The notes: generated by a model from the letters alone, not told the origin. Positions 46,515-57,511 are shown, counted from the stretch's first letter. The stretch: DNA of 64,000 bases from Brachynemurus nebulosus (GCA_035578155.1 JAPWDM010000013.1:7899527-7963526), one strand, 5' to 3'. Program-made: numbers and translations.

Positions 46515-47880
46515 TTAAAATATCGGGTGTTTATGTTGAAAGTCGAAAGTACCTACCCGAATCAAAATCTAGTTTCCTAGGGGAATTTCAATTCCAACTC
46601 TCTCACTTCTTTGTTTTTTAGGCTTCCATATCAAAATTGTCAAAAACGGAACTAGTGGCGAGCAAAATTAGTCTTGGTCTTGCAGTCTTGTCTTGGTCTT
46701 GCATTTTTTGCAAGACCAAGACCAAGACTATGTATACCAAGAGCAAGACCAAGACCAAGACTATATGTATGGCTGCAAGACCAATACCAAGACTCAAGTG
46801 AGCAAGACCAAGACAAAAGCAAGAAAAAAGTAAGACTCTTGCTAAACTATTTGAATAGTTTGAAAGTAAAATTAACACCGTAAAGAGAGAATATTCTGAT
46901 TTTAGAAGGAAAAAATTCGCTAATAAAAAAATGCAAGAAATTGCAAGATTTTTTAGCAATACCAAGACCAAGACTGAAACTGCTCTAGCAAGACCAAGGC
47001 CAAGATTCTTAATGCAAGAACAAGACCAAGACCAAGACTGTTAAGTCTTGGTATTGGTCTTGCATTTGCTCATCACTAAATGGAACAGTTATGTATGGAA
47101 TTATTTCCGTGTTCCTCCGTTTGTTAAGACAAAATTTAAAATTGTGATGGCCCAACTATAGTTGTGAAGCTAATCTTCGATTCTGGGGCATAATTTCAGG
47201 AAAATAATTTTTCCCCAAAATACCGGGTGTTCATGTATAGATAGCAAAAGTAAATCAAAATCGGAATCTAGTTTCCCAGGGGGTTTTGACACCAAGCTTT
47301 CTCACTACTTTATGTTTTTTTAGCGTTCCGTACCAGAATTGTTTAAACGAAACACTTAGGCCTGGAATCACTTCGGTATCCGTCCCTCTGTCACAGGCAA
47401 AATTTAAAAGAGTGGTGGTCTAACTATAGTTGTAAAGTTAACTTTTGATTTTGAGGGATAATTTTAGCAGGTAACCTAGAAAGTGGGACAATAATTGTTC
47501 CCCAAGAGCATTGGTCAAGTGGATTATTGCCGATCACGCGATATCGTGATACGGCTACTTTACTATATGGCCAATCACGCGATATCGAGTGACAAATATA
47601 AGAACCTACCTGTTTAACATAAAATATTTGGGTATCTTGCAAAGTCTGCATATTTTTAGCTTGGCAATGAGCGTGTTAAAGTACGAATTCAGTAACTGTA
47701 TTTTTAGTGTTTCGCATCAAAATTGTGATGTAGATGATTTACTTCGAAACCGTTCGCCGCGAAAGTTTGAAATTTACCACAAGGATAGAGTGTGGTGATT
47801 CAATTATTGATGTAAAGTTGAATTTCGATTTTGGGAATTAATTTAACGGGATAACTTGTAAAATGTAAAGCAAATTTTTT
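46515..47880. repeat. Three diverged direct repeat units, one interrupted
   Basis: Units near 46515-47215 (minus the MITE inside), 47216-47520 and 47690-47880 share CGGGTGTT-ATGT, AATCTAGTTTCC-AGGGG, TCTCACT-CTTT, ACTATAGTTGT-AAG-TAA and TTTTGGG-ATAATTT words. The first unit is split by the hAT-type MITE at 46653. This is probably an old tandem or retroelement fragment. Confidence 0.5.
46653..47078. mobile_element. hAT-type MITE rich in AAGACC repeats (426 bp)
   Basis: The ends are TAGTGGCGAGCAAA (left) and TAGTGATGAGCAAA (right, reverse complement). The flanking 8-mers AACGGAAC and AATGGAAC match at 7 of 8 positions, an 8-bp hAT-style duplication. The interior is largely (AAGACC)n and its complement in both orientations, so it folds on itself; the Leu/Val-rich 117-codon minus-strand frame is a translation of that repeat. 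Confidence 0.7.
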
Positions 47881-48639
47881 CCGAAGAGTATCGAGAAGGA
47901 TATCAAAAGGAAGCTTATTTTTGTTTTTTTTTGGGGGGGGGGAACCTCTTCAAAGTTGCTGTGCCCGAGGTTTAGATTGAACAAAAGTATCAGAACTGAA
48001 TTTTCTTTCATAGTTTCCTTGGTACAAAAAAGAAAACTTAATGACACATTTTGCTTGGATCAAAATGTTGTTAGTCAATAATTATGTTACTGTCACTATG
48101 TTAAATAGGTATTTTTGTAAATTCTTTTGTAAATATGAGTTCTAAGAATTAAAGAAGAAGAAACTTCTCAATTGTCTCCACTGGAATCCACTTAAATTCT
48201 AACTCAAAATAGGATTTTTGATTTAGTTCATCTTCTACCTGATGATAGTCTCCTCAATTGGAAGCTAGCTCGTAGCTCAAGTGAAAATTTAACAAATTAA
48301 GTATTTCCTACTTCTGCGATCTACTTAGTATTTACCGTTTTGGTGTAAACGAACTATAAGATAAATCATTTTTTTAAAATGTTGTTATGAACCCACGAAT
48401 ACACACACCCGGTACTAATGTAGTATATTTTAATGTTGTTCAAAGAATTCAACATTTGTTCATATTATATGTATTATTTATCTTTCATTATTTATATATT
48501 TTTGTATTTTACATATTGTAGATACAACTCCGGTCAAAACAATGTTCACACTAACATCGAATTATGGTAAGGGAAGGCTTACATACAACAGTGTTATAAT
48601 TATTTTACCCGTCTACTGTACCTGTGTATAAATAAATAT
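47881..48639. other. Spacer
   Basis: Contains a G run near 47933 and nothing else I recognise. Confidence 0.35.
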
Positions 48640-48796
48640 GATCAAAGGTTCGAAAAGACTGTGACTGTTGATTGGTTAGTTTAATTAGTTCATTGCAATG
48701 CCACCAGATTCATTCATCATTCGAGACACTTGCACATACTCACAGAAGTATTTATATAAAAATAATTTCTTTTTAAATTAATAAAAAAATTGGTTT

Positions 48797-48880
48797 TGTC
48801 AGGTGTGGGGTTCGAACCCACGCTCCCGTTTGGGAACCAGAGCTTAAATCTGGCGCCTTAGACCGCTCGGCCAACCTGAC
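48797..48880 (-). tRNA. tRNA-Leu (anticodon UAA), copy 2
   Basis: Identical in sequence to copy 1 (12396): 7-bp acceptor, TAA anticodon, TCCC/GGGA variable stem, GGTTCGAACCC B box. A run of seven T lies about 10 bases past the 3' end on the minus strand. Its downstream flank (48640-48796) is the inverted counterpart of the flank after copy 5. Its upstream flank resembles that of copy 4 (TTTTCAAAATAAAA then TGCGATCG). Confidence 0.97.
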
Positions 48881-49567
48881 TTGATACAGTTAGTGATACA
48901 ATTAGTGTTTTTCAAAATAAAATTGCGATCGACCTGAGAAGAGTATATTCGAGAAAATAAAAATTTAATTTAAAATTTATAGTAGGATTGCGGAAAAAAT
49001 GTCAAGAGAAAAAAAAAGCAAAGAAAATGATTTTAAAAGAAAATTGTGACTACGAGACAAAATTTTACGAGAACACCTTCACATTAATTTTTGAACTCTT
49101 AGTTGCGTTTCTAGGGATTTTTAAGTTATTTTGAAAAAAGTAAAAGTTCTTTAAAAAAGCTGACAACGTACAAACAATTGTTGGAAAATTTGGAGAGTAG
49201 ATTAAGGAACTATTTAGATCAAGACTCGCCCAAATTTCAGTTTATAATATCAATCAGAATGACCGTAATTAATTTTTGAAAAACTGTGCAAATTTCAGTT
49301 TTTTTGCCATTTTCAATTATTGAATGCTTTTATAGTTAACCTTTTTATATCGGATTTTTCTCATATTGAAAATTTTTATCTACGAGCCCAATTTTTCTTT
49401 CTCAACGCAAAGAACAATTTTTTACTTTATTCCGCGTTTAGCAACTTTTTTTCGCAAATCTTGTGAACCTTTGGTTGAATATTACGTTTATTTATCCAAT
49501 ATAGCTCTATCGAAATGATCATCCTCTATTTTGAAAAAGTACACAATTCTGTCACACGAAGTGTCAA

Positions 49568-49651
49568 GTCAGGTTGGCCGAGCGGTCTAAGGCGCCAGAT
49601 TTAAGCTCTGGTTCCCTAACGGGAGCGTGGGTTCGAACCCCACACCTGACA
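49568..49651 (+). tRNA. tRNA-Leu (anticodon UAA), copy 3
   Basis: Differs from copy 1 by one base in the variable-arm loop (CCCTAACGGG instead of CCCAAACGGG), which leaves the stem intact. A T10 terminator follows. Its upstream flank (49420-49567) is related to that of copy 6 (TTTATCCAATATAGCT). Its downstream flank (to about 49760) is shared with copies 4 and 6 (TTTACGTCA, TTCAATATTTTCT, TTAATTTGACATT). Confidence 0.97.
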
Positions 49652-49869
49652 CAATCAATTTTTTTTTTTTACAATTTACGTCAGGTAAGTTCTACTAGTT
49701 TTTTCAATATTTTCTAGGAATTAATTTGACATTTGATAAAAAGAAGCTAAAGAGTCTGTCTTTTAGTAATTTCTACAATTGTACATATATACGTAATTAG
49801 AAAATGTTAGAAAGAATAATTATTTTTGTATTTGATAGATTTGAGCGTTACTTTATGGTATTCCATTTT

Positions 49870-50062
49870 AAAATAAAAAGACAATTTTTTTACTTTACTA
49901 ATGCCACTTTATTTAGAGTTTTAATTGTCTGTGACATGTTTCGGCCCGTATGGTCATTGACGAACTGTTCGTCAATGGACATACGGGCCGAAACATGCCT
50001 TAGACAATTAAAACTCTAAATAAAGTGGTATTAGTAAAATTAAAAAATTGCCTTTTTATTTT
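49870..50062. repeat. 193-bp near-perfect palindrome
   Basis: Arms of about 95 bp meet at GACGAAC-TGTTCGTC near 49966. They include GTTTCGGCCCGTATG, GTTTTAATTGTCT, CCACTTTATTTAGAG and AAAATAAAAAG (left orientation). A few mismatches separate the arms. The GCCGAAACATGTC word (minus strand of the left arm) resembles the GAAA plus cleavage-triplet side of a hammerhead ribozyme, as seen in Penelope-like repeats. Origin otherwise unknown. Confidence 0.8.
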
Positions 50063-50732
50063 ATAATTATTTTTGCCTTAAAATTATTCTTGTTTCAAAC
50101 ATGATACGAAATTTGAGACAAAATGCAGTTTAGACATAAAATCGTACAAAGTACAAGGAAGCTGTGTGCCACCTCCTATTGGAAGTGTATTTGAATTTAA
50201 TTTTACTATAAACTGGAAGTAATATTTGGAGCACTAAATATACCACCAGACCAATACGTGTGGTACATTATATGTATAGGATATAAAAATCGAATACTCG
50301 ACAATATAAAAAGGACATTATATAACATATCCTTATAATACTTTCTGTCCTCTTATATGTAGTACGTGGTAGTACCTATATCTATACAAAATCCAATTGA
50401 CGTTGCATACAGTAATTCTCCAACCACAAAGGACTATTTGCGCCTGATCGCTCATTGTTATTGTTATTGTCGTCTAAAACTCTGGACTCGATATTATTAT
50501 AGAGTCGAATGTATATATATATGTACGGAGGGTCACTACTCAGTTATTTCCGTGTTTTCTTGTAGCTTTTCGGTAAATACCGGCTTAGTGTGCACTAGGA
50601 ATTATATTCAACGTGCAAGATAGACATTGAATAGTTACAGTAAAACTGTGTTACGCAAGAAAAGCTTAAAATAATTTTCTTCGAAAATTTGAAAGTTTAA
50701 AACTTACAAATTTTCTAAATTTAAATTTAAAA
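50063..50732. other. Spacer
   Basis: An 85-codon plus-strand frame at 50366 has no domain. No element boundaries are seen. Confidence 0.35.
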
Positions 50733-50736
50733 TTAA

Positions 50737-51352
50737 CCCTTTGCACTCGAACCATTTTTTAGTATGGGTACTCAGCTACTCGACAGTAGTTTTAAAACGC
50801 TTCAAACACTATTGTATTAAGAGAACATAATATCATAATACAATATATCTATTAGTTAATAAGTAGTATGTATCACAATGTACTGTAGCAAGACGTCGCG
50901 TCGTTGTGTTGTATCATGTTTTCCTAATATAATAATTTTCAAAGAAATGAAGAAGGCTGAGTGAGAAACGGAGCGAATTGGAATCAAAACGTGTTCACAC
51001 TATCGATATAGGGTCTGATATCGCTCCGATAAAATATTATCTCAGTGGTATTGATATTGGAGCGGTATTGAAGCGAGAGCGAACCGTGACTGATATCGGA
51101 CCGATATCAGAGCGATGATGGGAATACACTCATTATTTATTATGTAAGAATATTTTATCGAACCGGGAGCGGAGTGATATCGTACTGAGAGCGGAGCGTT
51201 AATCGGGCTTTAATGTAAATCGGGCCTTAGGTCCCCTAGCGTGTTGTAAATAATAAAATACGTACCTATTGTTTATGGCGCCGCTGCGGCGCCTAACGAG
51301 TGGAATAAATATTTATTGTGTCGCCGTGGCGTCACCCATCGAGTGCAAAGAG
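50737..51352. mobile_element. piggyBac-like MITE (616 bp), TTAA target
   Basis: TTAA (50733-50736 and 51353-51356) flanks the ends CCCTTTGCACTCGA (left) and CTCTTTGCACTCGA (right, reverse complement). A CCC/CYC start next to TTAA is the piggyBac pattern. The interior has GC-rich patches (GGCGCCGCTGCGGCGCC palindrome near 51279) and a set of GATATCG, GGAGCG and CTCCGATA words at 51003-51200. No transposase. Confidence 0.7.
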
Positions 51353-51515
51353 TTAAATTTTGTATCATGTTTGAAGCAAGAATAACTTTAAGATAAGAAT
51401 GTCCGCTTTTAACTTTTTCTCAAAGCTTCTTTTTATCAATGTCAAATTAATCAATAGAAAATATTGAAGAAACTATTAGAACTTACTTGACGTAAATTAT
51501 AAAAAAAATTAGTGT

Positions 51516-51599
51516 TGTCAGGTGTGGGGTTCGAACCCACGCTCCCGTTTGCGAACCAGAGCTTAAATCTGGCGCCTTAGACCGCTCGGCCAACCTGAC
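51516..51599 (-). tRNA. tRNA-Leu (anticodon UAA), copy 4 (variable-arm variant)
   Basis: Same as copy 1 except for one change in the variable arm: TTCGCAAACGGGA instead of TTCCCAAACGGGA. This breaks one pair of the TCCC/GGGA stem. Acceptor, anticodon and B box are intact and a T8 run follows, so it may still work, perhaps less stably. Its downstream flank (51419-51515) matches those of copies 3 and 6. Confidence 0.93.
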
Positions 51600-52049
51600 T
51601 TAATACTTAGCAGAACTGACTTGGCAGAATTAGCTTTTTCAAAATAAAAATGCGATCGTCTCGGAAGTTAAGTTACTACACTAAAAAATCAGACTTTCGT
51701 TCAAAAGTTTTTTTTTAACTGAAAAAACAAAATAAGTAATATTTTTACACTTTATATAAATATTCAGGTAGGTAGATATACAAAAAAAAATTATTGCATA
51801 AAAAAATAAAAATTTGCGACCCAAATATAGCAACACCAAAACTAGGACAGTTTTCATCCGATGGACTGTAAATTTAAACTGCAGCTTCTTAGAAATAAAA
51901 TTTAGCAAAGTAACACGTATGATTTTTAAAAAACAATGATTTTTTTGTAAAATGGCAGCAATAAAAAAATTCAAATTTTCAGGTTTGTTCGCTAAAAGAT
52001 TTTGATTTGAATTGCGCATAAAAAATTTAATTTTCAATCAATCACAATC

Positions 52050-52269
52050 AGCCCTTTGTGGAACGGTATCTAATTATGAACATTTACATATTAATGAAGC
52101 TATTTCTGAAAGAAACGTCTGATAACAAAAATTATTATTAATAGAATGATTGTTTTTCAATTTAAATTCACCTTGCATTTAAAGTTTCCTTACTTAATTA
52201 AAGAAATAAATATGTAAATGTCAAAACTATTCCAGTATTAGATACCGTTCCACAAAGGGGCTTTTACCC
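52050..52269. mobile_element. TA-target MITE, GTAAAAGCCCCC family, copy 2 (left end damaged)
   Basis: The body matches 19085-19314 nearly base for base. The right end reads GGGTAAAAGCCCC (reverse complement) next to TA (52270-52271). The left end has lost its outer bases and starts at GCCCTTTGTGG. Confidence 0.8.
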
Positions 52270-52660
52270 TATATTGGATAAAAAATACCCGAGTTTTGGT
52301 TTCGCTATGTTTGAAAAATGCAGTTTCGAAATAATCGCGTCTGGGTAGCTATTTTTTCCATTTTTATTTTTTTATTTTGCATTAAATTGTATTTTGTTTA
52401 AAAAAAAAAAATTGTTTTGTAAAAAATTCCCAAAAAGTGGTTCAATTTTTTTGGAAGTTAGATGTAGAGCTGTAGATTTCTAAAGTGTTTGATTTTGAAA
52501 ATCGTAGCGTCTCAATTTTCAACTTCCTAATTCTTTTTAAAATAGCCTACGCTGTTAGTAATTTTTAAACAGCAGATATTAATTACATTCTTACCTCTAC
52601 AGTTTACGCCAAAATTAAGCGTTTAGAAAATCTCATAAAAATATAAATATTTATATTAAT
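52270..52660. other. Spacer
   Basis: AT-rich, no feature recognised. Confidence 0.35.
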
Positions 52661-52705
52661 TTGTCTTGCGAAAATGGTGTTTTTTAGACACCGAAACCGG
52701 TCGAC
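52661..52705 (+). other. Isolated hammerhead-like block
   Basis: A perfect 5-bp stem GGTGT/ACACC closes a 7-base loop and is followed directly by GAAACCGGTC, the stem II, GAAA and stem III plus triplet order of hammerheads in Penelope-like repeats. The expected CUGANGA core upstream is degraded (CTTGCGAAAAT). Probably a relic of a terminal repeat; no ORF nearby. Confidence 0.4.
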
Positions 52706-53438
52706 ATTTTGATTTTTGATTTTATTTAAAACTATATCGTCAAATCAAGTCATATTTGCAAAGATTTTCTAAAAGCAAATATTAATTTTATGTAATTTTT
52801 GTGAAGATGTTTCACTGTATCAACTACAGTGTCCTTTTTATGTTGCCAAAGAATGAAAGAAAAATAAAAAAGATAAACTCAAACAACATTTATAAAGGAA
52901 ATAATAGACGGAACCGGGAAAACAAAAAAGGAGCAAAGCAACTCTTTTAATTGATATTAAATAAGCTTAACAATAAAAATAAAAGTTTAGTATTAAAAGA
53001 TAAACAATAACCTTTCAGGGTCTTGTTGACATAAAAATACGAAACCAACGTTATATAACGTACTAACGTTCCACATTCGTATAACGTTATATAATAATAA
53101 AATAACAAAAGAAATTGTTTATAATTATTATTTATTTAATGTTCAATTAGTTTTAATACGTATCTTTATATAATATTGTCACATCGCAAACATTAATTTG
53201 TTGAATAGTAAAATATAACAAATTTTATTTTGGCAAGAGAAAATGAAAATAATTTAGGTTCGCAATTAGAAGAAAAAACTGCCTAACATTACTTTGTTGT
53301 CTATATATTTCTTTAATTAGGATTTTCACGTTCAAACGCGATAAAAATGGAACAAAAGTTTTTATTAGTAAATTTAATTTCAAAACTATAGTAACGAAAT
53401 TTTAAATAATATTATTAATTAAAACTTATTTTATTTCT
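52706..53438. other. Spacer
   Basis: Contains a cluster of TAACGTTATATAA-type words at 53050-53095. No gene. Confidence 0.35.
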
Positions 53439-54131
53439 TAAGGATGTTTGGGAGGTACAATCGGAGATAAAAGTACATGAAATTAGAAATTCGTGAATAA
53501 TTGCGTTGTATAACAAACTATGAGGTAAATAAATAGTTATCTTTGTTAAATAATAGCTATCACTACAACTGATTGTACAATACATCAAACTATGGCTCTC
53601 AGCTGAGTACAAGAACTGAGTACATTTGAGGATTTTTCGGAGAATTTCAAAATGCTACGAGACGATTGAAAATTTAGTAGAATGTTCCTCATTAAATACT
53701 AAGGCCCCTGTGAAAATTTCAAACCGATTCACTAAGCCGTTAAAAAGTTATTAAAAAAAAAAAAAAACTAATTTTACACGTACTCTTATGTAAATTCGAA
53801 AACAGAACAGATTAAATAACTTTTTAACGGCTTAGTGAATCGGTTTGAAATTTTCACAGGGGCCTTAGTATTTAATGAGGAACATTCTACTAAATTTTCA
53901 ATCGTCTCGTAGCATTTTGAAATTCCTCCGAAAAATCGTCAGAATGTACTCAGCTCTTGTAGTCAGCTGAGAGCTATAGTTTTTATGTATTGCACAATCA
54001 GTTGTAGTGATAGCTATTATTTAACAAACATAACTATTTATTTACCTCTTGGTTTGTTATACAACGCAATTATTCACGAATTTCTAATTTCATGTACTTT
54101 TATCTCCGATTGTACCTCCCAAACATCCTTA
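53439..54131. repeat. 693-bp foldback (two ~315-bp inverted arms, 62-bp loop)
   Basis: The arms 53439-53752 and 53815-54131 are near-perfect reverse complements from TAAGGATGTTTGGGAGGTAC to GCCGTTAAAAAGTTATT. Shared inner words are CTCAGCTGA, TGCTACGAGACGATTGAAAA and CCTGTGAAAATTTCAAACCG. The loop is an A run followed by TAATTTTACACGTACTCTTA. Any transcript would form a long double-stranded hairpin. Short frames in the arms have no domain. It may be a foldback-type MITE or an inverted duplication. Confidence 0.85.
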
Positions 54132-55352
54132 AATTGTTTTACCGTATCACATTATTGAGTTTTTCTATTATTTTGTGCTTACTACAATTCAAATTTGTTG
54201 TCCAAAAGCAATTTAACGAGAAAAACTGTCAACTAACAAAAACGCTTCAGCAACAAACTTTCATAATATTATTATATAATTTTGTTCCGACCACTTGAAT
54301 CGTAAAATGACGTTTACATAGCAGGTAACTTGACGTATAAGCAACATTTACCAATCTGTTTTCTGGTTACTATAGTTACAAAAAAATAACAGGTCATAAA
54401 AGTTGTCTTCTCTGGCACGTAAATAGTGGCATATCGCCAATTAGTAAATAGTAATAAGAAAATGCAAAAACACAAAAATCGATTTTTTTGAAATTTCTGG
54501 ACTGATCAGCCCCCTTAAGTAATAGTTGGTAGGAAATGTTACTTGAAATATACCTACACAATTTAGGAATATTTTTTTGGGTTAACTTTAAACAAATAAA
54601 ATTTCGGTTTTCTCCGCTGTATTCGATATTCGGACGAATAGTAGCCGAATACTCGTTACAAATCTACTTGAAATAAATGACGCTAGATTGGACTCACAAA
54701 GAATACCGAACCTTCTATAATATTCCCAATTTTAATTAATCTGAAAATTCAACAACCAAGAATAGAGTCTGACTTAAATCAATAAATTAATAATTAGTCT
54801 AGATTTTTAATTATTCGTATTCATCTGTACAGTCCAGCTGCCTATTTAAACTGAACAATCATTGTATTTATATATTAATAATAATTAACATGATTTCGTA
54901 TGCTATGAAGATGATGTGTGCTAACCGCTTTTTGCCGCCAGAAAAAGAAATGACGTAACATATTCCAGTCCGGACACTGTCTCCGACTGTCCGTCTCTAC
55001 TAGACACATGAAGACTATACTAACTTGTTGATAATAGAACAATTATAGTATAAAATTTATTGTGGTTCAGTACAGGGGGGTCACACTTGTACGGCCAGTT
55101 TGACATGCGTATGTCATTCGGACTAATAAATTTTAATTAATTTAAATTTTTCAACCACACACACATGTAGTTTTATTTTTTTTTTTTTTTTTTTGTTATT
55201 TACATTGTAATTGTTAATGTTTCAAGAGTAGTAAACTTTAACCCAGCTAATTGTAATGTTTGTTTTATATATGTGATTCTTGTTTGTACAAGATTTTGAA
55301 ATAATTAAATTTTTTCATTAAATTAAATTTCCGTGTTTGTAGAGTGTATCAA
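54132..55352. other. Spacer with an orphan TTAA-class end
   Basis: At 54480-54519, ATCGATTTTTTTGAAATTTC followed by CTGATCAGCCCCCTTAA looks like the right end of a TTAA element; no partner left end is found. A T run lies at 55167-55193. No gene. Confidence 0.4.
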
Positions 55353-55436
55353 GTCAGGTTGGCCGAGCGGTCTAAGGCGCCAGATTTAAGCTCTGGTTCC
55401 CAAACGGGAGCGTGGGTTCGAACCCCACACCTGACA
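55353..55436 (+). tRNA. tRNA-Leu (anticodon UAA), copy 5
   Basis: Identical to copies 1 and 2. A TTTTTT terminator lies about 10 bases downstream. The following 55437-56090 is the inverted counterpart of 48640-48796, interrupted by the MITE at 55497. Confidence 0.97.
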
Positions 55437-55496
55437 AAACTAATATTTTTTATTAATTAAAAAAAAATTTATATGAATATATTAGTGAATATGTAT

Positions 55497-55949
55497 TAGT
55501 GATGTTGAGCCGACGAACAGTTAGTCGATTAATCGACTAAAGCTATTTTTTGGACAAAATTAGTCATTCGCCGAAAATATCGAGCAAACAATAATTGACT
55601 AATCGACTAAATTTTTCATCGAATTCATGAATAGGGTAACCTATGTATCTCTTTCAAAGACGATGTTTCGTTTTGAATTTAATTATTGGATTTTAATATA
55701 TTTTTTACGGAAAAGAGAGATAATATGACGTATTACAATGTGTTAATCACATAAAAGTGAAAAATCATACAAATAGATAATTTTTTGAAATTCGATAAAT
55801 AATTCAGAAAAATTAATAACAGTCGTTTAAAAAAAAAACTAATCATATTAATCATTAGTCGAACGTAAAATAGTCGACTAAAAAATGACCAAATATAAAC
55901 AAAATTAGTCGACTAAACCGATTAATCAATTGATTATCCGACATCACTA
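55497..55949. mobile_element. hAT-like MITE with TAGTGATGT termini (453 bp)
   Basis: The ends TAGTGATGTTG and (reverse complement) TAGTGATGTCGG enclose several TAGTCGATTAATCGACTAA-type palindromic words. The homologous flank after tRNA copy 2 (about 48735-48750, inverted) runs straight across this point without the insert, supporting an insertion. An 8-bp duplication is not evident, so the hAT assignment rests on the ends only. Confidence 0.6.
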
Positions 55950-56247
55950 TAGTAATGACGTATGTGCAAGTATATCGAATGATGAATGAATCTGGCGGCA
56001 TCGCACTGAACTAATTAAACTAACCAGTCAACAGTCACACTCTTTTCGAAGCTTTGATCATATTTATTTATCGAATGCTTTTAATTCGATCGAAACTCAT
56101 TTTGTTATTCAACGTTTGGCAACTGTTTTTCGCAATCCCGTTAACCTTTTATTGAGTACTACGAATATTTATCCAATATAGCTTTTTTCCAGGCAATCAC
56201 ACTTCTATTTTGACAAAGCTACATAATTTTGTCGAAAAATGCATCAA

Positions 56248-56290
56248 GTCAGGTTGGCCGAGCGGTCTAAGGCGCCAGATTTAAGCTCTG
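56248..56290 (+). pseudogene. tRNA-Leu (UAA) copy 6, 5' half
   Basis: The first 43 bases of the gene, from the acceptor GTCAGGT through the A box and the anticodon loop to CTCTG in the 3' side of the anticodon stem. There it is cut by the element 56291-57511. All bases match the intact copies. Confidence 0.95.
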
Positions 56291-57511
56291 GGGCCCGTTT
56301 CTTGAAATCGTTCGCATAGTTACGTATACGAAAGTTGCGAATACTGTAGATGCGTATACGTTTTTCTAAACGTTCGCAAGTAGTTTCTTGAACATCTCAT
56401 AAGAGCATTCGTTATACAAAAAGTATGCTTTTATTTTTCATAAAAATTTTATATGACAACACCGCAAATGTAAATTTTTATCCTTTTTTAAACAATAAAA
56501 AATTGGTTATTTCCTTGGTAATAATAATTATGTTTGCTAAATTTTAAATTAAGATAACTATGTATAACAAGTAATTACATATTGTTTTATATCGAAATAT
56601 TCTGTTACCCTTGGAAAACGATAAATAAATAATAGAAATGTGGGCGAAATAAAAGTGGAAATATAAACCACGAGCAAAGAATTATCCTTACCAAAAAATA
56701 GCAAATTTTCAACCAAATTTTCTACATTAATGCTTCAAAATTCTTCTACTTCGTAACAAAGTAACTGTGTTAAAATAAGCGTAGACAAAATAACGGTTTT
56801 TCTATGACATTCGTCTTCGTATCTAATTTTTTGTCTATTGGGAGCTAAAAAAATCCCAATCATATCATGTTTGCATGTACTCTAACTCGAAGCAAAATCC
56901 TAATTAAGAGTAAAGAAGAAAATGAATACGGAGCCCCAGTGAAACCTTAATTGAAATTCCTGATGTCGGTTCCATATTTTTTTAATGGTGCATACCATTT
57001 TATTGGCAGAAATAAGTGAAAAATAGGCGTCGGAGAAGCACCACTAAAACCTTATTTTGAAGCAAAAGGTAATTATTACAATTGGGACTCCTCAAAGGTA
57101 TCATATCCCTTTTAGTCGTGGAACCAAATTCTTACATAAAAGTTTTTTTCTTTTTGAATTTTCTATTTGACAAATCAAATGCTTTATTTCTGTGATTAAA
57201 TAAATATCCTCGGACTTTCATTAATTTGATTTCCAAAATTTTCCCCTTATAATAACCGCTTTGGTTATAATATTCACTATATTTTTTTTTCTTTCATTTG
57301 TAGAAAAATGAAAAAATGAAATTATTCATATATTAGAAAAAATAGAATTCGAACGGTTTCAACCATCCGTTTCTATGCGAACAATAAATTGCGAATACGT
57401 TTTATTAAACATATACGTTTTTTTTTCCAGAAACTACTTTTTTGAAAAAGCGTTCGTAAATTGAGAATTGCGTATACGTTTTATTTGCGAATGATTTCGG
57501 GAAACGGGCCC
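56291..57511. mobile_element. 1,221-bp transposon inserted in tRNA-Leu copy 6
   Basis: Terminal inverted repeats of 26 bp start GGGCCCGTTTC and agree at 23 of 26 positions, ending TTCGCA. The tRNA triplet CTG is present on both sides (56288-56290 and 57512-57514), so the target duplication is 3 bp. CGTATACG-type words recur near both ends (56322, 56353, about 57411 and 57471). The interior has no transposase. A 3-bp duplication and a GGG start suit PIF/Harbinger, although its usual target is TWA; Zator-like elements also make 3-bp duplications. Superfamily left open. Confidence 0.85.

Noticed and set aside
46618..46971. 117-codon Leu/Val-rich frame resembling a membrane protein
   Set aside because: It is the translation of the AAGACC-type repeat inside a MITE.
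50737..51352. CpG-rich promoter around the GGCGCC palindrome
   Set aside because: The patch lies inside a TTAA-flanked MITE and no transcript start or gene follows.
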